Assembly: GCF_021390395.1 (NCBI RefSeq)
Contig: NZ_JAJUWT010000039.1
Location: 1 to 56,227, forward strand
Length of the DNA: 56,227 nt
Direction of reading: 5' to 3'
From: Saccharothrix sp. S26
Lineage (GTDB): Bacteria; Actinomycetota; Actinomycetes; Mycobacteriales; Pseudonocardiaceae
Shown here: one piece after another, positions 32,001 to 39,734 of the stretch
Layout: each line of letters opens with the position of its first letter
How positions within the stretch are numbered: position 1 is the first letter of the stretch
The notes under the pieces: model-generated
What the model saw: the letters and a program-made list of their open reading frames with translations, nothing else
Database searches by the model: none
What the model was told of the DNA's origin: nothing
Program-made: the position numbers and the translations under genes

Positions 32001-32576
32001 GATCAGGTACCCCATCTTGGGCGGCGCGCCGGTGATCCGCCGGACCACCATGCCGACCGCCGCGTCCAGCTCCGGCCCCCACACCGGCGTGCCGGAGAAC
32101 CCCGGCTCCAGCGCTGCCTCGCGCCCCGGCTCGCTGTGGATCTCCACCCACCCGGTGGCCACCGGACCGCCCCGGCGGCCGTAGACCCAGCTGCCCATCT
32201 CCAACCGGCGGGGGAAGCCCACCATCACCAACTGGTCCGGCGTGCCGCCGCCCCACCGGGCCAGGACCAGCGGGAACGCGCCGCCCGGCGGCTCTTCGAC
32301 CAGCTCCAGCCCGGCGATGTCCCCGCGCAGGTCGTCGTCCACCGGCACCCAGGCCACCACCCGGCCCGACACCCGCCGTCCCGGCTCCACCAACGGGAAG
32401 TCGACCTCGACCAGCCCGTCCGGCCGCTCACCGTCGACCGCGCCCACCGCGTCGGCGACCACGTGCGCCGCCGTGGCCACGTGCCGGGGCCCGGCCAGGA
32501 AACCGGCGCCGACCACCGCCTCACCACGCCAGACCCGGACCAACGCCCCTTCGACCGACACCCGCTCCACGCCCAC
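29058..32576 (-). CDS. Trypsin-like serine protease fused to nSTAND-type ATPase with C-terminal beta-propeller-like region
   Basis: The 1172-residue protein begins with a trypsin-like domain: His38 in ATAAHVV, Asp86 in GDIAGLEL, and Ser161 in GFSGTPVW form a complete triad. No signal peptide. An nSTAND/NACHT-like ATPase follows, with Walker A GPSGVGKSS (252-260) and Walker B LVVAVDQFEEVF (about 338-349), then a helical region with RxxR-rich stretches. A single TM helix lies near 645-665. The C-terminal about 450 residues contain repeated WD40-like strands (VVVWQVEGD, LALWDLRTG, VVVWDARTR). This architecture belongs to predicted NTP-dependent conflict/immune systems in which a sensor triggers a protease effector. 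Start GTG uncertain by a few codons. Confidence 0.85.
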   Translation of the reverse strand: MGVERVSVEGALVRVWRGEAVVGAGFLAGPRHVATAAHVVADAVGAVDGERPDGLVEVDFPLVEPGRRVSGRVVAWVPVDDDLRGDIAGLELVEEPPGGAFPLVLARWGGGTPDQLVMVGFPRRLEMGSWVYGRRGGPVATGWVEIHSEPGREAALEPGFSGTPVWGPELDAAVGMVVRRITGAPPKMGYLITVDAVLAAWPELAEVIEREPPFRALRPFGEQDAELFFGREEQAAQLAKLARTAPVVCVVGPSGVGKSSLLHAGVLPRLRSDVAVAVVRPSDASTPLRALAAALDRLLSPDGTSAERVDRLVTRLAGGGIADVVADVLQRCDRDRLVVAVDQFEEVFGYPAPDQTTFTDVLRAALRPSARWAVLLTLRDAFLGTVLRTPATVELAAGWLPVTVGELTASQLRRAITAPPARIGTVTYEPGLVDRLVEDVQHAAGPLPLLQFTLTELWARRRRGLLRHESYDELGGVRGALAGYADDVWNALDPASRRVATRLLVQLVRPLPEGDLAVRRTARRDELDEEQWAVAQRLASTRLLVLRVAPEPGVELAHESLLTQWAHLRDAAAAHREFRAWQETLRERMRRWSDEGSAPRRLLSGPDLRDANRWAREHHADLAPAERAYLAAGNRRRRRRAVRTVIVLVVALVATVLTYRTVDQRRAAIAAGDLAAKSTRLRAHDSYGSLQLALRAYRTDPEVEFTQPPDWGVTGVDRLLPDYTAVGEDTSAPTSSDQPPPPQPVDATSMSKKVSADGRRIATTNSARQVVVWQVEGDRVTPTSLGELFGGLDTASNVTISRSGRYVAFRQAVMPDLRNASVHGPVDHEGLPSIDPGRYRTCALRSIAESVSCLVVYDLAERRVTVAVPLGNAAFPVADLSIDPDDEVVAAVLPKSFDPGPRGPAAAENDLALWDLRTGQPREVRRLPWHSLVADLWLGPGGRDGVLREIVVDGPDAVAMRIVLSAADFGPAPSRQEVTGHTESVAVSLDWRAFAAKVSTSDDGREVVVWDARTRAVTTRTGVLSPEEAGGEVGLDGLGSTLLLAWSDEFDRSTTDVRELSGKRRDHLVTWALPTGERLERESRHVGWPTLVPLGDLGTGPLALIRSSTVGLVLPRPDRPPLRRVTEEPVEPVWDTGEIMDRLCGLLADPNTDRAVQRLVPPDAHQGDVCPS

Positions 32577-32788
32577 CCCCGCTCACGGCCGACCCAGGCT
32601 AGCCGGGCCCAGGGGGTGGCACTCGGGCGCGACCGATCGGCCCAGTGCGCGGGCGTGCGGGTCCGACCGACCACAGAGGACTCGACGAAGCCGGCACCGG
32701 GCCGTGCCGGCCGTCGCCGGCAGCTCCAGGCCTTGGGTGCACCGGGCCGGGAGGGTTGTCCGCTGATCGATTGGGGCACACCTCCTTG

Positions 32789-34201
32789 GTGATTGCGACA
32801 CGAGATGCGCGACAGGCGGTGGTCGTCGAGCGGTTCGCGGTGCGCAGCGCGGTGTCGCTGGTGGCCGCTTGCGCCGCCGGGGTCGCGTTCGCGGTGCTCA
32901 TGGCGCTGGTGTGGGTGGGATGGGCCCCGGTCCGCGAGGTCGACCGGGCGATCTCGGACGGCCTCACGCGGTGGGCCGACAGGTCGGAGGTCGTCGGCAC
33001 GGCGTTGAGCGGCCTCACGCGGCTCGGTGACACGGCGACGCTCACCGGTATTACGGCCCTGGCCGTGGCGTGGCTGCTGCTGCGCCGGCGGCCGTGGGTG
33101 GCGGCGCACGTGGTCGTGACCGCGGCCGGCGGCGGGTTGCTGGGCGTGGTGGTGAAGGAGCTGGTCGAGCGGTTGCGGCCGCTGGTCGACGTCGAGGTGG
33201 CGCGGGCGGCGGGCTGGAGCTTCCCCAGCGGCCACACGCTGGGCGCGACCGTCACCTACGGCGTGCTGCTGCTGGTGTTCGCCTCGGTGCGGCGGGCCCG
33301 GCGCGCGGTGACCGCGCTGGTGGTCGCGATCGTGCTGGTCGTCGGCTTCACGCGGGTCGCCCTCGGCGTGCACTACGCCACCGACGTGCTCGGCGGCCTG
33401 CTGCTCGGCGTGCTGTGGTTGGCGTTGACCACCGAGGTGTTCCGGCGGTGGCGGCGGGACGAAGGGCTGGCCGAAGCGCCGCTGTCCCGGGGCCTCGCGC
33501 CCGAAGCGGCGGACGACCTGCGGCCCCTGGCCGGACGTCGGGTCCACGTGCCCGACGACTTCCGGTTCCTGGCCGCGCGCCTGCTGGTGGTCTGGGGGCT
33601 GTTGCTGGGCGCGTTGTTCGCGCTGGGTTCGTTGCTGACCGCGGCCGGACCCGACGTGCCGCCGGCCTGGGACCGCGCGGTGGTCGAGTGGATCGCCGAG
33701 CGCCGCGTCCCGGCTTGGGACGCCGTGATGGACCGGGTGCAGGACTACACCGGCACGTGGCCGGTGATCGGGGCCGCGGTGGTCGTCTGCGTGCTGGCGC
33801 TGGCCGTCACGCGGTCCTGGCGACCGGTCCTGCTGGTCACGCTCGGGATGCTGGGCGAGGTCACGCTGTTCCTGATCACCACCGCGGTGGTCGACCGCGC
33901 CCGGCCGGCGGCCAAGCTGCCCGACGACCTGCCGCCCACGTCGAGCTTCCCGTCCGGTCACGTCGCCGCCTCGTTGGTGCTGGCCTCGGCGGTGGCCGTG
34001 CTCGTCCTGCGCGGCACCCGGAAGTGGTGGCGCGTGCCGGTGGCGGTGATCGCCCTCGCGGTGCCCGTGGCGGTCGCCGCGCAACGGCTCTACTCGGGCG
34101 TCCACTACCCCACCGACCTGCTCGGCAGCCTCCTGCTGGCGTTGCCGTGGCTCACCGCCGTGGCCGTGACCACGCTCAAGACGCCACGAACAGCGGGGTG
34201 A
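32789..34201 (+). CDS. Membrane protein with two tandem PAP2 phosphatase domains
   Basis: About 470 residues; each half has the PAP2/lipid-phosphatase layout. The first half has KELVERLRP, FPSGHT and TRVALGVHYATD. The second has VVDRARP preceded by Thr instead of the motif-1 Lys, then FPSGHV and QRLYSGVHYPTD. Many TM helices surround them. It would dephosphorylate a lipid phosphate (such as undecaprenyl diphosphate or phosphatidate) at the membrane; the second active site may be weakened. GTG 32789 is chosen by hydrophobic-domain position; no strong ribosome-binding site. The 212 bases upstream (32577-32788) are a divergent promoter region. The 3' end overlaps the serine hydrolase gene by 26 bases, tail to tail. 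Confidence 0.85.
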   Translation: MIATRDARQAVVVERFAVRSAVSLVAACAAGVAFAVLMALVWVGWAPVREVDRAISDGLTRWADRSEVVGTALSGLTRLGDTATLTGITALAVAWLLLRRRPWVAAHVVVTAAGGGLLGVVVKELVERLRPLVDVEVARAAGWSFPSGHTLGATVTYGVLLLVFASVRRARRAVTALVVAIVLVVGFTRVALGVHYATDVLGGLLLGVLWLALTTEVFRRWRRDEGLAEAPLSRGLAPEAADDLRPLAGRRVHVPDDFRFLAARLLVVWGLLLGALFALGSLLTAAGPDVPPAWDRAVVEWIAERRVPAWDAVMDRVQDYTGTWPVIGAAVVVCVLALAVTRSWRPVLLVTLGMLGEVTLFLITTAVVDRARPAAKLPDDLPPTSSFPSGHVAASLVLASAVAVLVLRGTRKWWRVPVAVIALAVPVAVAAQRLYSGVHYPTDLLGSLLLALPWLTAVAVTTLKTPRTAG

Positions 34202-35012
34202 GCGCGGCGACCAGCTCGGTCACCGACGCCGCGGCCCGGGGGTGGCCGGTGGAGCGGTCGTGCCCGGTCAGCACGGCGACGACGTAGCGGCCGTCGACCA
34301 CGCCGGTGGTGTTGAGCACCCGCAGGCCGTCGTAGCAGCACGCCCAGCCCTGCTTCACGGCCCACCGGCGGTCGGCTGCCGCGTCGGGGATGCCGAAGGT
34401 CTGGTCGACACCGTCCTCACCGGACGGCGTGGCGGCCTCCAGCGCGGGCACGATCACGTCCGCGTGCGGTGAGGCCAGGACGTACCGGTAGACGGCGACC
34501 ACGTCCCGAGCGGTCATCCTGGTGCCGCCCCACTGGTTCGGGTCGTCCGGCGGCACCAGGCCAGTCAGCCCGATCTCGGCCGCCCAGCGCCGCGGGATCG
34601 CGGGCCGCCACAGGCGGTTGGCGACGGGATCGCTGCTGGCCGCGAGCATCCGGGTGACGTCACGGACCGACGCGACGCCCCGGTCGAGCACGTCGAGGGC
34701 GATGAGCAGCTTCACCACCGACGCCGTCGGGAACGGCTCGTCGGGGCGTTCGGCGAACAGCTCCGCGCCCGACCCCAGGTCGTGCACGAGGACGCCGCGC
34801 CGCACCGACGGTGCCACGCCGTCCAGGCTCACCGGCTCCGGCTCCGGCGTCGGTTCCGGCGCGGTGGTCAGCGTGGCGACCGTGGCCGCCACGCTGACCA
34901 CCTTCGCGCCCGCCTGCGGCGAGGGGCCCTCTCCCTCGGTCAACCCGGTGACGACCATCGCCGCCATCGCACCGACGCACAACGCGACCAACCCGCTCTG
35001 TGCTCTGTCCAC
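34176..35012 (-). CDS. Secreted/membrane-anchored serine hydrolase, class A beta-lactamase-like
   Basis: The 278-residue protein has an N-terminal hydrophobic signal/anchor (about 7-24), a Pro-rich linker (about 51-60) and a penicillin-binding/beta-lactamase-like domain. Active-site motifs are TASVVK (Ser98, Lys101), SSDPVAN in place of SDN, and VKQGW in place of KTG. These deviations suggest a serine hydrolase relative, not a true beta-lactamase. It likely acts outside the membrane. Convergent with, and overlapping, the PAP2 gene. Confidence 0.78.
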   Translation of the reverse strand: MDRAQSGLVALCVGAMAAMVVTGLTEGEGPSPQAGAKVVSVAATVATLTTAPEPTPEPEPVSLDGVAPSVRRGVLVHDLGSGAELFAERPDEPFPTASVVKLLIALDVLDRGVASVRDVTRMLAASSDPVANRLWRPAIPRRWAAEIGLTGLVPPDDPNQWGGTRMTARDVVAVYRYVLASPHADVIVPALEAATPSGEDGVDQTFGIPDAAADRRWAVKQGWACCYDGLRVLNTTGVVDGRYVVAVLTGHDRSTGHPRAAASVTELVAALTPLFVAS

Positions 35013-35143
35013 ACCTTGACAACGCCATCACCCCGGCGAAACGTTGAGCCGAAGTCGAGGCAACCTCACACCGTGCTCGCGCGTCGTCCCCGAGCACGGA
35101 CCCGCTCTCACGTCCGCCCGACCCGCTTCAACCAGTGGGGCGT

Positions 35144-35752
35144 TCACGCCGCCCAACGAGCCGCCGCCGCCAGCACGAACGGCGTCAACGCGTCGGCGAT
35201 GAGCGCGTAACCCGCGCCCGAGGGGTGGAAGCGGTCCGCGGAGAACAACGTCGGGTCGCCCGCGAACCGGCCGGACAGCTCGGGCCCGACCGCCGCCACC
35301 GCGCCGCCCGCGCGGACCACCGCGTCGGCCTGCGCACGGGCGTACAGCCCGCTGGCTTCCGACACGAACGCCCGGTACGCGGGCGGCACGTGCGAGACCA
35401 CGCCGAGGTCCGGTGCCGTGGCCACCACCACCTGCCCGCCCGCGCGCCGCAACCCGGCCACGGCGTCGTGCAGCAACCCCGCGCCCACGGCGGGCGGCGT
35501 GAACGACGTCAGGTCGTTCGCCCCGATCACGATCAAGGCGACGTCCACCCCCGTCCGCACGGCCGCCCGCACCTGCGGTTCCAGCCCGGCGGACCGGGCT
35601 CCGGACACCGCGTGCACGCCGAGGTCGACGCGGTGGCCCTCCGCGCGCAGCACCGCGGCCAACCGCTCGCCCACCGTCTCCTCGACCCGCGCGCAGCCCA
35701 CCCCGGCGGCCAGCGAGTCACCCAACACCCGAAAGCGAAGTCGTCCAGTCAT
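35144..35752 (-). CDS. SGNH/GDSL-family hydrolase
   Basis: About 202 residues with the SGNH blocks: FRVLGDSLAAGVG (GDS nucleophile), a Gly at GARSAG, IGANDLTSF (Asn block), and DRFHPSGAGYALIA (Asp-x-x-His). No signal peptide is evident. Esterase/lipase-type activity on unknown esters. ATG 35752 chosen; GTG 35755 and TTG 35764 are in frame just upstream and no strong ribosome-binding site decides. Confidence 0.85.
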   Translation of the reverse strand: MTGRLRFRVLGDSLAAGVGCARVEETVGERLAAVLRAEGHRVDLGVHAVSGARSAGLEPQVRAAVRTGVDVALIVIGANDLTSFTPPAVGAGLLHDAVAGLRRAGGQVVVATAPDLGVVSHVPPAYRAFVSEASGLYARAQADAVVRAGGAVAAVGPELSGRFAGDPTLFSADRFHPSGAGYALIADALTPFVLAAAARWAA

Positions 35753-35795
35753 CACCGGGGACAACGCCTGAACCCGCCCGGGTGCTCCCGCGTGG

Positions 35796-36191
35796 TCACG
35801 GCGTGCAGGCGGCGGTGAGGTCGGCGACCCGGCGGGCCTTGTCGTCCAGCCACGCGGCGGGCTGGAGGACGAGGTCTTCCAGCGTCACGGCGCGCATCGT
35901 GTCGGCCAGCGCGGTGATCGCTTCGTTGATCGTGGTGTCGGCGGCGTTCGCGGCCAGGTCGTTCAGGCGGTCGGCGGCGGAGTGCGCCTGGTCGACGGCC
36001 TGTTCGGGGCTGCCGGGGTCGAAGACGGCCGTGGCCTGCGACAACGCCTCCGTGCACACCTGCACGGTGGAAGCGGTGTCGGCGACCGCGGCGGCCGCGT
36101 CGGAGGCTTCCTGCAAACCGCCGCAGGCGGTCAAGGCGGTGACGGCGGCGATCGTGGCGACGGCGGTGGCTAGGCGGGTCGTGACGCGCAT
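35796..36191 (-). CDS. Small lipoprotein of unknown function
   Basis: The 131-residue product has a lipoprotein signal peptide with lipobox LTAC at residues 20-23; the rest is an alanine-rich helical domain with two further cysteines (VQVCTEAL, LTAACTP). ATG 36191 follows GGAGGAG at spacing 6. I do not recognise a family; a helical-bundle surface lipoprotein is likely. Confidence 0.75.
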   Translation of the reverse strand: MRVTTRLATAVATIAAVTALTACGGLQEASDAAAAVADTASTVQVCTEALSQATAVFDPGSPEQAVDQAHSAADRLNDLAANAADTTINEAITALADTMRAVTLEDLVLQPAAWLDDKARRVADLTAACTP

Positions 36192-36295
36192 GGCGTGCTC
36201 CTCCGGCTCTCATCCGAACCAGAGGTCTCCCCGACCACCGACCGGCGGTGGCGCCGTGACCGGGTCGCTGCGGAGCGGCCGTAATGACGATCACG

Positions 36296-36320
36296 GGCAG
36301 AGTGGGTACTCCCCTCTGCC
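36296..36320. terminator. Hairpin between MarR and lipoprotein genes
   Basis: GGCAGAG/CTCTGCC outer arms (36296-36302, 36314-36320) plus GGG/CCC inner arms around TACT, with one bulged T. Lies about 78 bases past the MarR stop; could terminate that gene or regulate the lipoprotein gene. Confidence 0.45.
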
Positions 36321-36397
36321 ACCAGGATGCCGGACCCGCCCCACGCCGGTCAAAGTGACGGGGACGACGGCACGATCCGGCAACGACGGGCAACCGT

Positions 36398-36856
36398 TCA
36401 GCGGGACGCCGTCGCGTGGGGCAGGGCGGCCAGCGCGTCGACCAGCGGGGCCAGCTCGGGCAGCTCGGCCGCTTCCGCCAACGCGTGCGCGAGCGCCTCG
36501 TCGTGCGTCGAGCGCGCGCGCTCCAGGGCGGCACGGCCGGCTTCGGTGACTTCGGTGTAGATGCCCCGGCGGTCGTCCTCGCACAGGGACCGCTGGAGCA
36601 GGCCGCGCCGCTCCAGCCGGGTCACCAGCCGGGTGGTGGCCGACTGGCTCAGCACCACGGCCTTGGCGACCTGGTTCATCCGCAGCAGTTGACGTGGTGA
36701 TGCCTGCCGGGACAGCACGTCCAGCAGGCTGTACTCGCTCACCGACAGGTCGTGGCCCTGTTGGAGCGCGCGCTCAAGCACGTCTTCGATGCGCGCGTGC
36801 AGCGCGGCCAGGGTCCGCCACCCCTGCGCCCTGGTCTCGACGGCGTCGTCGTCCAC
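36398..36856 (-). CDS. MarR-family transcriptional regulator
   Basis: 152 residues with a winged helix-turn-helix: LSVSEYSLLDVLSRQ, then RMNQVAKAVVLSQSATTRLVTRLERRGLLQRSLCEDDRRGIYTEVTEAGRAALERAR, the DxRG wing being diagnostic. GTG 36856 follows AAGGAGGG at spacing 8. Divergent from an MFS exporter with a 17-bp palindrome at 36926-36942, the usual layout of a ligand-released repressor of drug efflux. Confidence 0.92.
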   Translation of the reverse strand: MDDDAVETRAQGWRTLAALHARIEDVLERALQQGHDLSVSEYSLLDVLSRQASPRQLLRMNQVAKAVVLSQSATTRLVTRLERRGLLQRSLCEDDRRGIYTEVTEAGRAALERARSTHDEALAHALAEAAELPELAPLVDALAALPHATASR

Positions 36857-36925
36857 GGTGACATCCCTCCTTGCCGCCCGTCGCGACTCACGCGGCAGCC
36901 TCGGCGCCGCAGCCGATGCACGGCG

Positions 36926-36942
36926 TGTGCAAATATTGCACA
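36926..36942. promoter_or_regulatory. Operator TGTGCAA-ATA-TTGCACA for the MarR regulator
   Basis: A perfect 7-bp inverted repeat around ATA in the divergent MarR/MFS promoter region. A further TGTGCAA half-site lies at 37086-37092 and TTGCA at 37064-37068, closer to the MFS gene. Confidence 0.75.
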
Positions 36943-37155
36943 GGCCGGTAGAGTGCTGCGGCCATCATACCGGGCTCCTCCGAGTGCGAGCCCGTCGCCG
37001 CCCGGCCCTTCTTGGCCAGTCCGCTCTCGCGACTCCGATCGCGCCCTCCTTGCGGCTTAGTAGTTGCATCCGCCAGTATGCGTCGTGTGCAACAACCCGC
37101 GTCCGCGACTACCACGGACGCCGGTAGCAAGCGTGTGACAGAGAGGGGCGACGAC

Positions 37156-38532
37156 GTGGCGGCTCCAGTGACCGGACGGGTGCGGTGGAACGCCCGGCAA
37201 TGGATCCTGCTGGCCATCTTCAGCGGTGCGATCACGCTGGACGGGCTGGAGAACTCGATGATCGCCGTCGCCATCCCGGAGATCCAGCGGGCGTTCGGGG
37301 TCACCGCGGCGACCGCGCAGTGGGTGCCCGGCGCGTACATCCTCGCGTTCGGCGCGTTCCTGCTGCTCGGTGGGCGGTGCGCCGACCTGTTCGGCCGCAG
37401 GCGGGTCTTCGTGGTCGGCCTGGCGGTGTTCGCCGTGGTGTCGATGATCGGCGCGTTCGCCGGCGACCCGCTGCTGATCATCCTGACGCGCTTCGTCAAG
37501 GGCGTGGCCGCGGGCTTCACCGCGCCCGCCGCGATGTCGCTGCTCACCACGACGTTCCCGGAAGGCCCGCAGCGGAACAAGGCGTTCGGCATCTTCAACG
37601 TCTTCGAGGCGTCCGGCTACTCCTCGGGCCTGCTGATCGGCGGGTTCCTCGCCGCGCTGGACTGGCGTGCCACGTTCGTCCTGCCCGCCGCGGTCGCCCT
37701 GCTGCTCGTGGTGGGCGCGGTGCGCTTCGTCCCGCGAGACCCGGCGCGCACCGGGAAGGTCCGCTTGGACGTCGGCGGTGCCCTGACGTTGTTGCTGGGC
37801 ATGCTGTTGCTGGTCTTCACCGTGGTCGAGGCGGCCGAGGTGGGCTGGGCGACGGCGCGCACGATCGGCGGGTTCGCCGTGGCCGCGCTGCTGCTCGCCG
37901 CGTTCGTGGTGATCGAGCGGAAGGTGCGCGATCCGTTGATCCGGTTGGACGTCCTGCGCAACCGCGACCTGGTGCTGGCCAACGTGAGCATGTTCCTGCT
38001 GTACGGCGGTGCGCTCGGGTTCCAGTTCGTGCTCGCGCTGTACCTGCAGAACATGAACGGCTGGGAACCGTGGCAGATGTCGTTGGTGATCCTGCCCGGC
38101 GCGGCGCTGACGCTGCTCATCGGACCCAGGCTCGGCGGGCTCATCGACAGGTTCGGGGTGGGCCGGGTCGCGCTCGTCGGCCTCATCTCGTTCATTCCCT
38201 GCTACCTGCTGTTCCTGCGCATCGGCCCGGAGCCGGACCTGTGGGGCGTGCTGGTGCCGGTGGCGCTGATCTGGGGCCTCGGCTTCGCGCTCGCCCTCGC
38301 GTCGCTGATGGTCGCCGGCACCGCGGGCATCCGGGACGAGGACCAAGGCCTGGCGGCGGGCCTGCTCAACAGCTCGTTGCAGATCGGTGGGGCGTTCGGC
38401 CTGGCGGTCGTCACCGCGGTGATCGTGCCGGCCACGCGGCTCGGCGAGCTGTACCCAGGGGTGGCGACGATGCTGGTCTTCTCCGTGCTGGCACTGCTCG
38501 CCCACGCGCTGCGCAAGAAGACCGCGGTCTGA
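37156..38532 (+). CDS. MFS drug exporter (DHA2-like), MarR-controlled
   Basis: About 458 residues of mostly hydrophobic helices. The DHA2 pattern is visible in LENSMIAVAIPEIQRAFG and WVPGAYILAFGAFLLLGGRCADLFGRRRVF (loop 2-3 motif). GTG 37156 is preferred because AGAGGGG lies 7 bases upstream and the operator half-sites lie before it; ATG 37078 is in frame but lacks a ribosome-binding site and would place half-sites inside the gene. Probably exports a toxic compound sensed by the divergent MarR protein. Confidence 0.85.
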   Translation: MAAPVTGRVRWNARQWILLAIFSGAITLDGLENSMIAVAIPEIQRAFGVTAATAQWVPGAYILAFGAFLLLGGRCADLFGRRRVFVVGLAVFAVVSMIGAFAGDPLLIILTRFVKGVAAGFTAPAAMSLLTTTFPEGPQRNKAFGIFNVFEASGYSSGLLIGGFLAALDWRATFVLPAAVALLLVVGAVRFVPRDPARTGKVRLDVGGALTLLLGMLLLVFTVVEAAEVGWATARTIGGFAVAALLLAAFVVIERKVRDPLIRLDVLRNRDLVLANVSMFLLYGGALGFQFVLALYLQNMNGWEPWQMSLVILPGAALTLLIGPRLGGLIDRFGVGRVALVGLISFIPCYLLFLRIGPEPDLWGVLVPVALIWGLGFALALASLMVAGTAGIRDEDQGLAAGLLNSSLQIGGAFGLAVVTAVIVPATRLGELYPGVATMLVFSVLALLAHALRKKTAV

Positions 38533-38732
38533 CCACCTCTCGCGCCCGGTGGCAAGGACCGGGGCCGGCTGTTCTTGGCGCAGTGCGGAGGCGTGACCGC
38601 GGTGGACGCCGCCAGCCCCACCGTCACGGCGACCTACCCCGCGCCGGCCGGTGCGTGCACCCGTTCGACCCCGGCGAGGACCACTACTGGTGCTCCGGGC
38701 ACCGCCACCGTCCGCCGCTGACCCCGGTCGGC

Positions 38733-39650
38733 TCAGCCGGCGCCCGGCACGGGGGAAGGGGCGGCCGGGTGGGTCGGTGCGAGGTCGGTCCACCGCAGGC
38801 CGTCGAGGAAGTCGGCGATCAGGGGGGCGATGTCGGGCAGGTGGTCCTCCAGGGCGAAGTGGCCCGTGTCGAACAGGTGCAGGGTGGCGTCCGGGAGGTC
38901 GCGCAGGTAGGCCCGTGCGCCCGCCTCGGTGAAGAACGGGTCGTTGACGCCCCACGCGATCAGCGTCGGTGGCTGGTGGTGGCGCAGCCACGACTGCCAG
39001 GTCGGGTAGGCGGCGACGTTGCTGCGGTAGTCGTACGCCAGCGCGAGTTGGGCCTGGGCGCGGCCCGGTTGGTCCAGGAAGTACTGGTCCAGCAGCCACC
39101 CCTCCGGGGCGACCAGCGTCGGGTCGGCGGTGCCGCCCTCGTACTGGCCGCGGGTCGCCTCCAAGGTGAACAGGTCCAGGATCGTCCGCTCGCCGCCGGG
39201 TGTCCCGGGCGTGATGGCGATGAACTCGCGGGCCGCGTCCGACAGTCCCTCGACGTAGGCGTTGCCGTTCTGCACGACCAGGCCGGCGACCCGCTCCGGG
39301 TGGCGTGACGCCAGCCGGAAGCCGACGGGCGCGCCGAAGTCGAACAGGTACAGCGCGAACCGCGCCAGCCCCAGGCGGTCCACGAAGCCCTCGACCACGT
39401 CGGCGAGGCGGTCGAACGAGTAGGTGAACCCGTCGGGGGCCCACGTGTGCCCGAAGCCCGGGTAGTCGGGCGCGACGAGCCGGTACCGCGTGCCGAGCAC
39501 GTCGATGAGCCGGCGGAACTGGTGCGAGGCGGACGGGAAACCGTGCAGCAGCAACAACACCGGCGCGTCGGGCCGCTCCGGCAGCGACTCCCGGTAGAAG
39601 ACCCGGACCCCGTCGACGTCGACGTGCCGGTGCGCGATCCGAGCCACCAT
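38733..39650 (-). CDS. Alpha/beta hydrolase, epoxide hydrolase/haloalkane dehalogenase type
   Basis: 305 residues. HGFPSASHQFR is the oxyanion-hole segment, DYPGFG follows, and the nucleophile elbow is FDFGAPVGF, with Asp instead of Ser as in epoxide hydrolases and haloalkane dehalogenases. GHFALED gives the catalytic His. ATG 39650 has AGGAG 9 bases upstream. Divergent from a CGNR regulator with an inverted repeat between them. The substrate (an epoxide or halide) is unknown. Confidence 0.87.
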   Translation of the reverse strand: MVARIAHRHVDVDGVRVFYRESLPERPDAPVLLLLHGFPSASHQFRRLIDVLGTRYRLVAPDYPGFGHTWAPDGFTYSFDRLADVVEGFVDRLGLARFALYLFDFGAPVGFRLASRHPERVAGLVVQNGNAYVEGLSDAAREFIAITPGTPGGERTILDLFTLEATRGQYEGGTADPTLVAPEGWLLDQYFLDQPGRAQAQLALAYDYRSNVAAYPTWQSWLRHHQPPTLIAWGVNDPFFTEAGARAYLRDLPDATLHLFDTGHFALEDHLPDIAPLIADFLDGLRWTDLAPTHPAAPSPVPGAG

Positions 39651-39677
39651 GTCACATGTCTCCTTGGCGTGAAGATG

Positions 39678-39705
39678 CATTAGGTATAGCCGAGCTGACC
39701 TAATG
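39678..39705. promoter_or_regulatory. Inverted repeat CATTAGGT-N12-ACCTAATG, candidate operator
   Basis: Perfect 8-bp arms (39678-39685, 39698-39705) between the divergent hydrolase and CGNR genes. GCATTAGG recurs at 39724-39731 just before the CGNR start, suggesting autoregulation. Confidence 0.6.
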
Positions 39706-39734
39706 GGTCAACACGGTCAAGTAGCATTAGGAGC

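Noticed and set aside
34176..35012. True class A beta-lactamase
   Set aside because: SDN and KTG motifs are altered (SSDPVAN, KQG), so only a beta-lactamase-like serine hydrolase is claimed.
38533..38732. Possible gene remnant between the MFS and hydrolase genes
   Set aside because: Short stretches look codon-biased (for example HPFDPGEDHYWC in one frame), but they switch frame, lack a start and match nothing I recognise.
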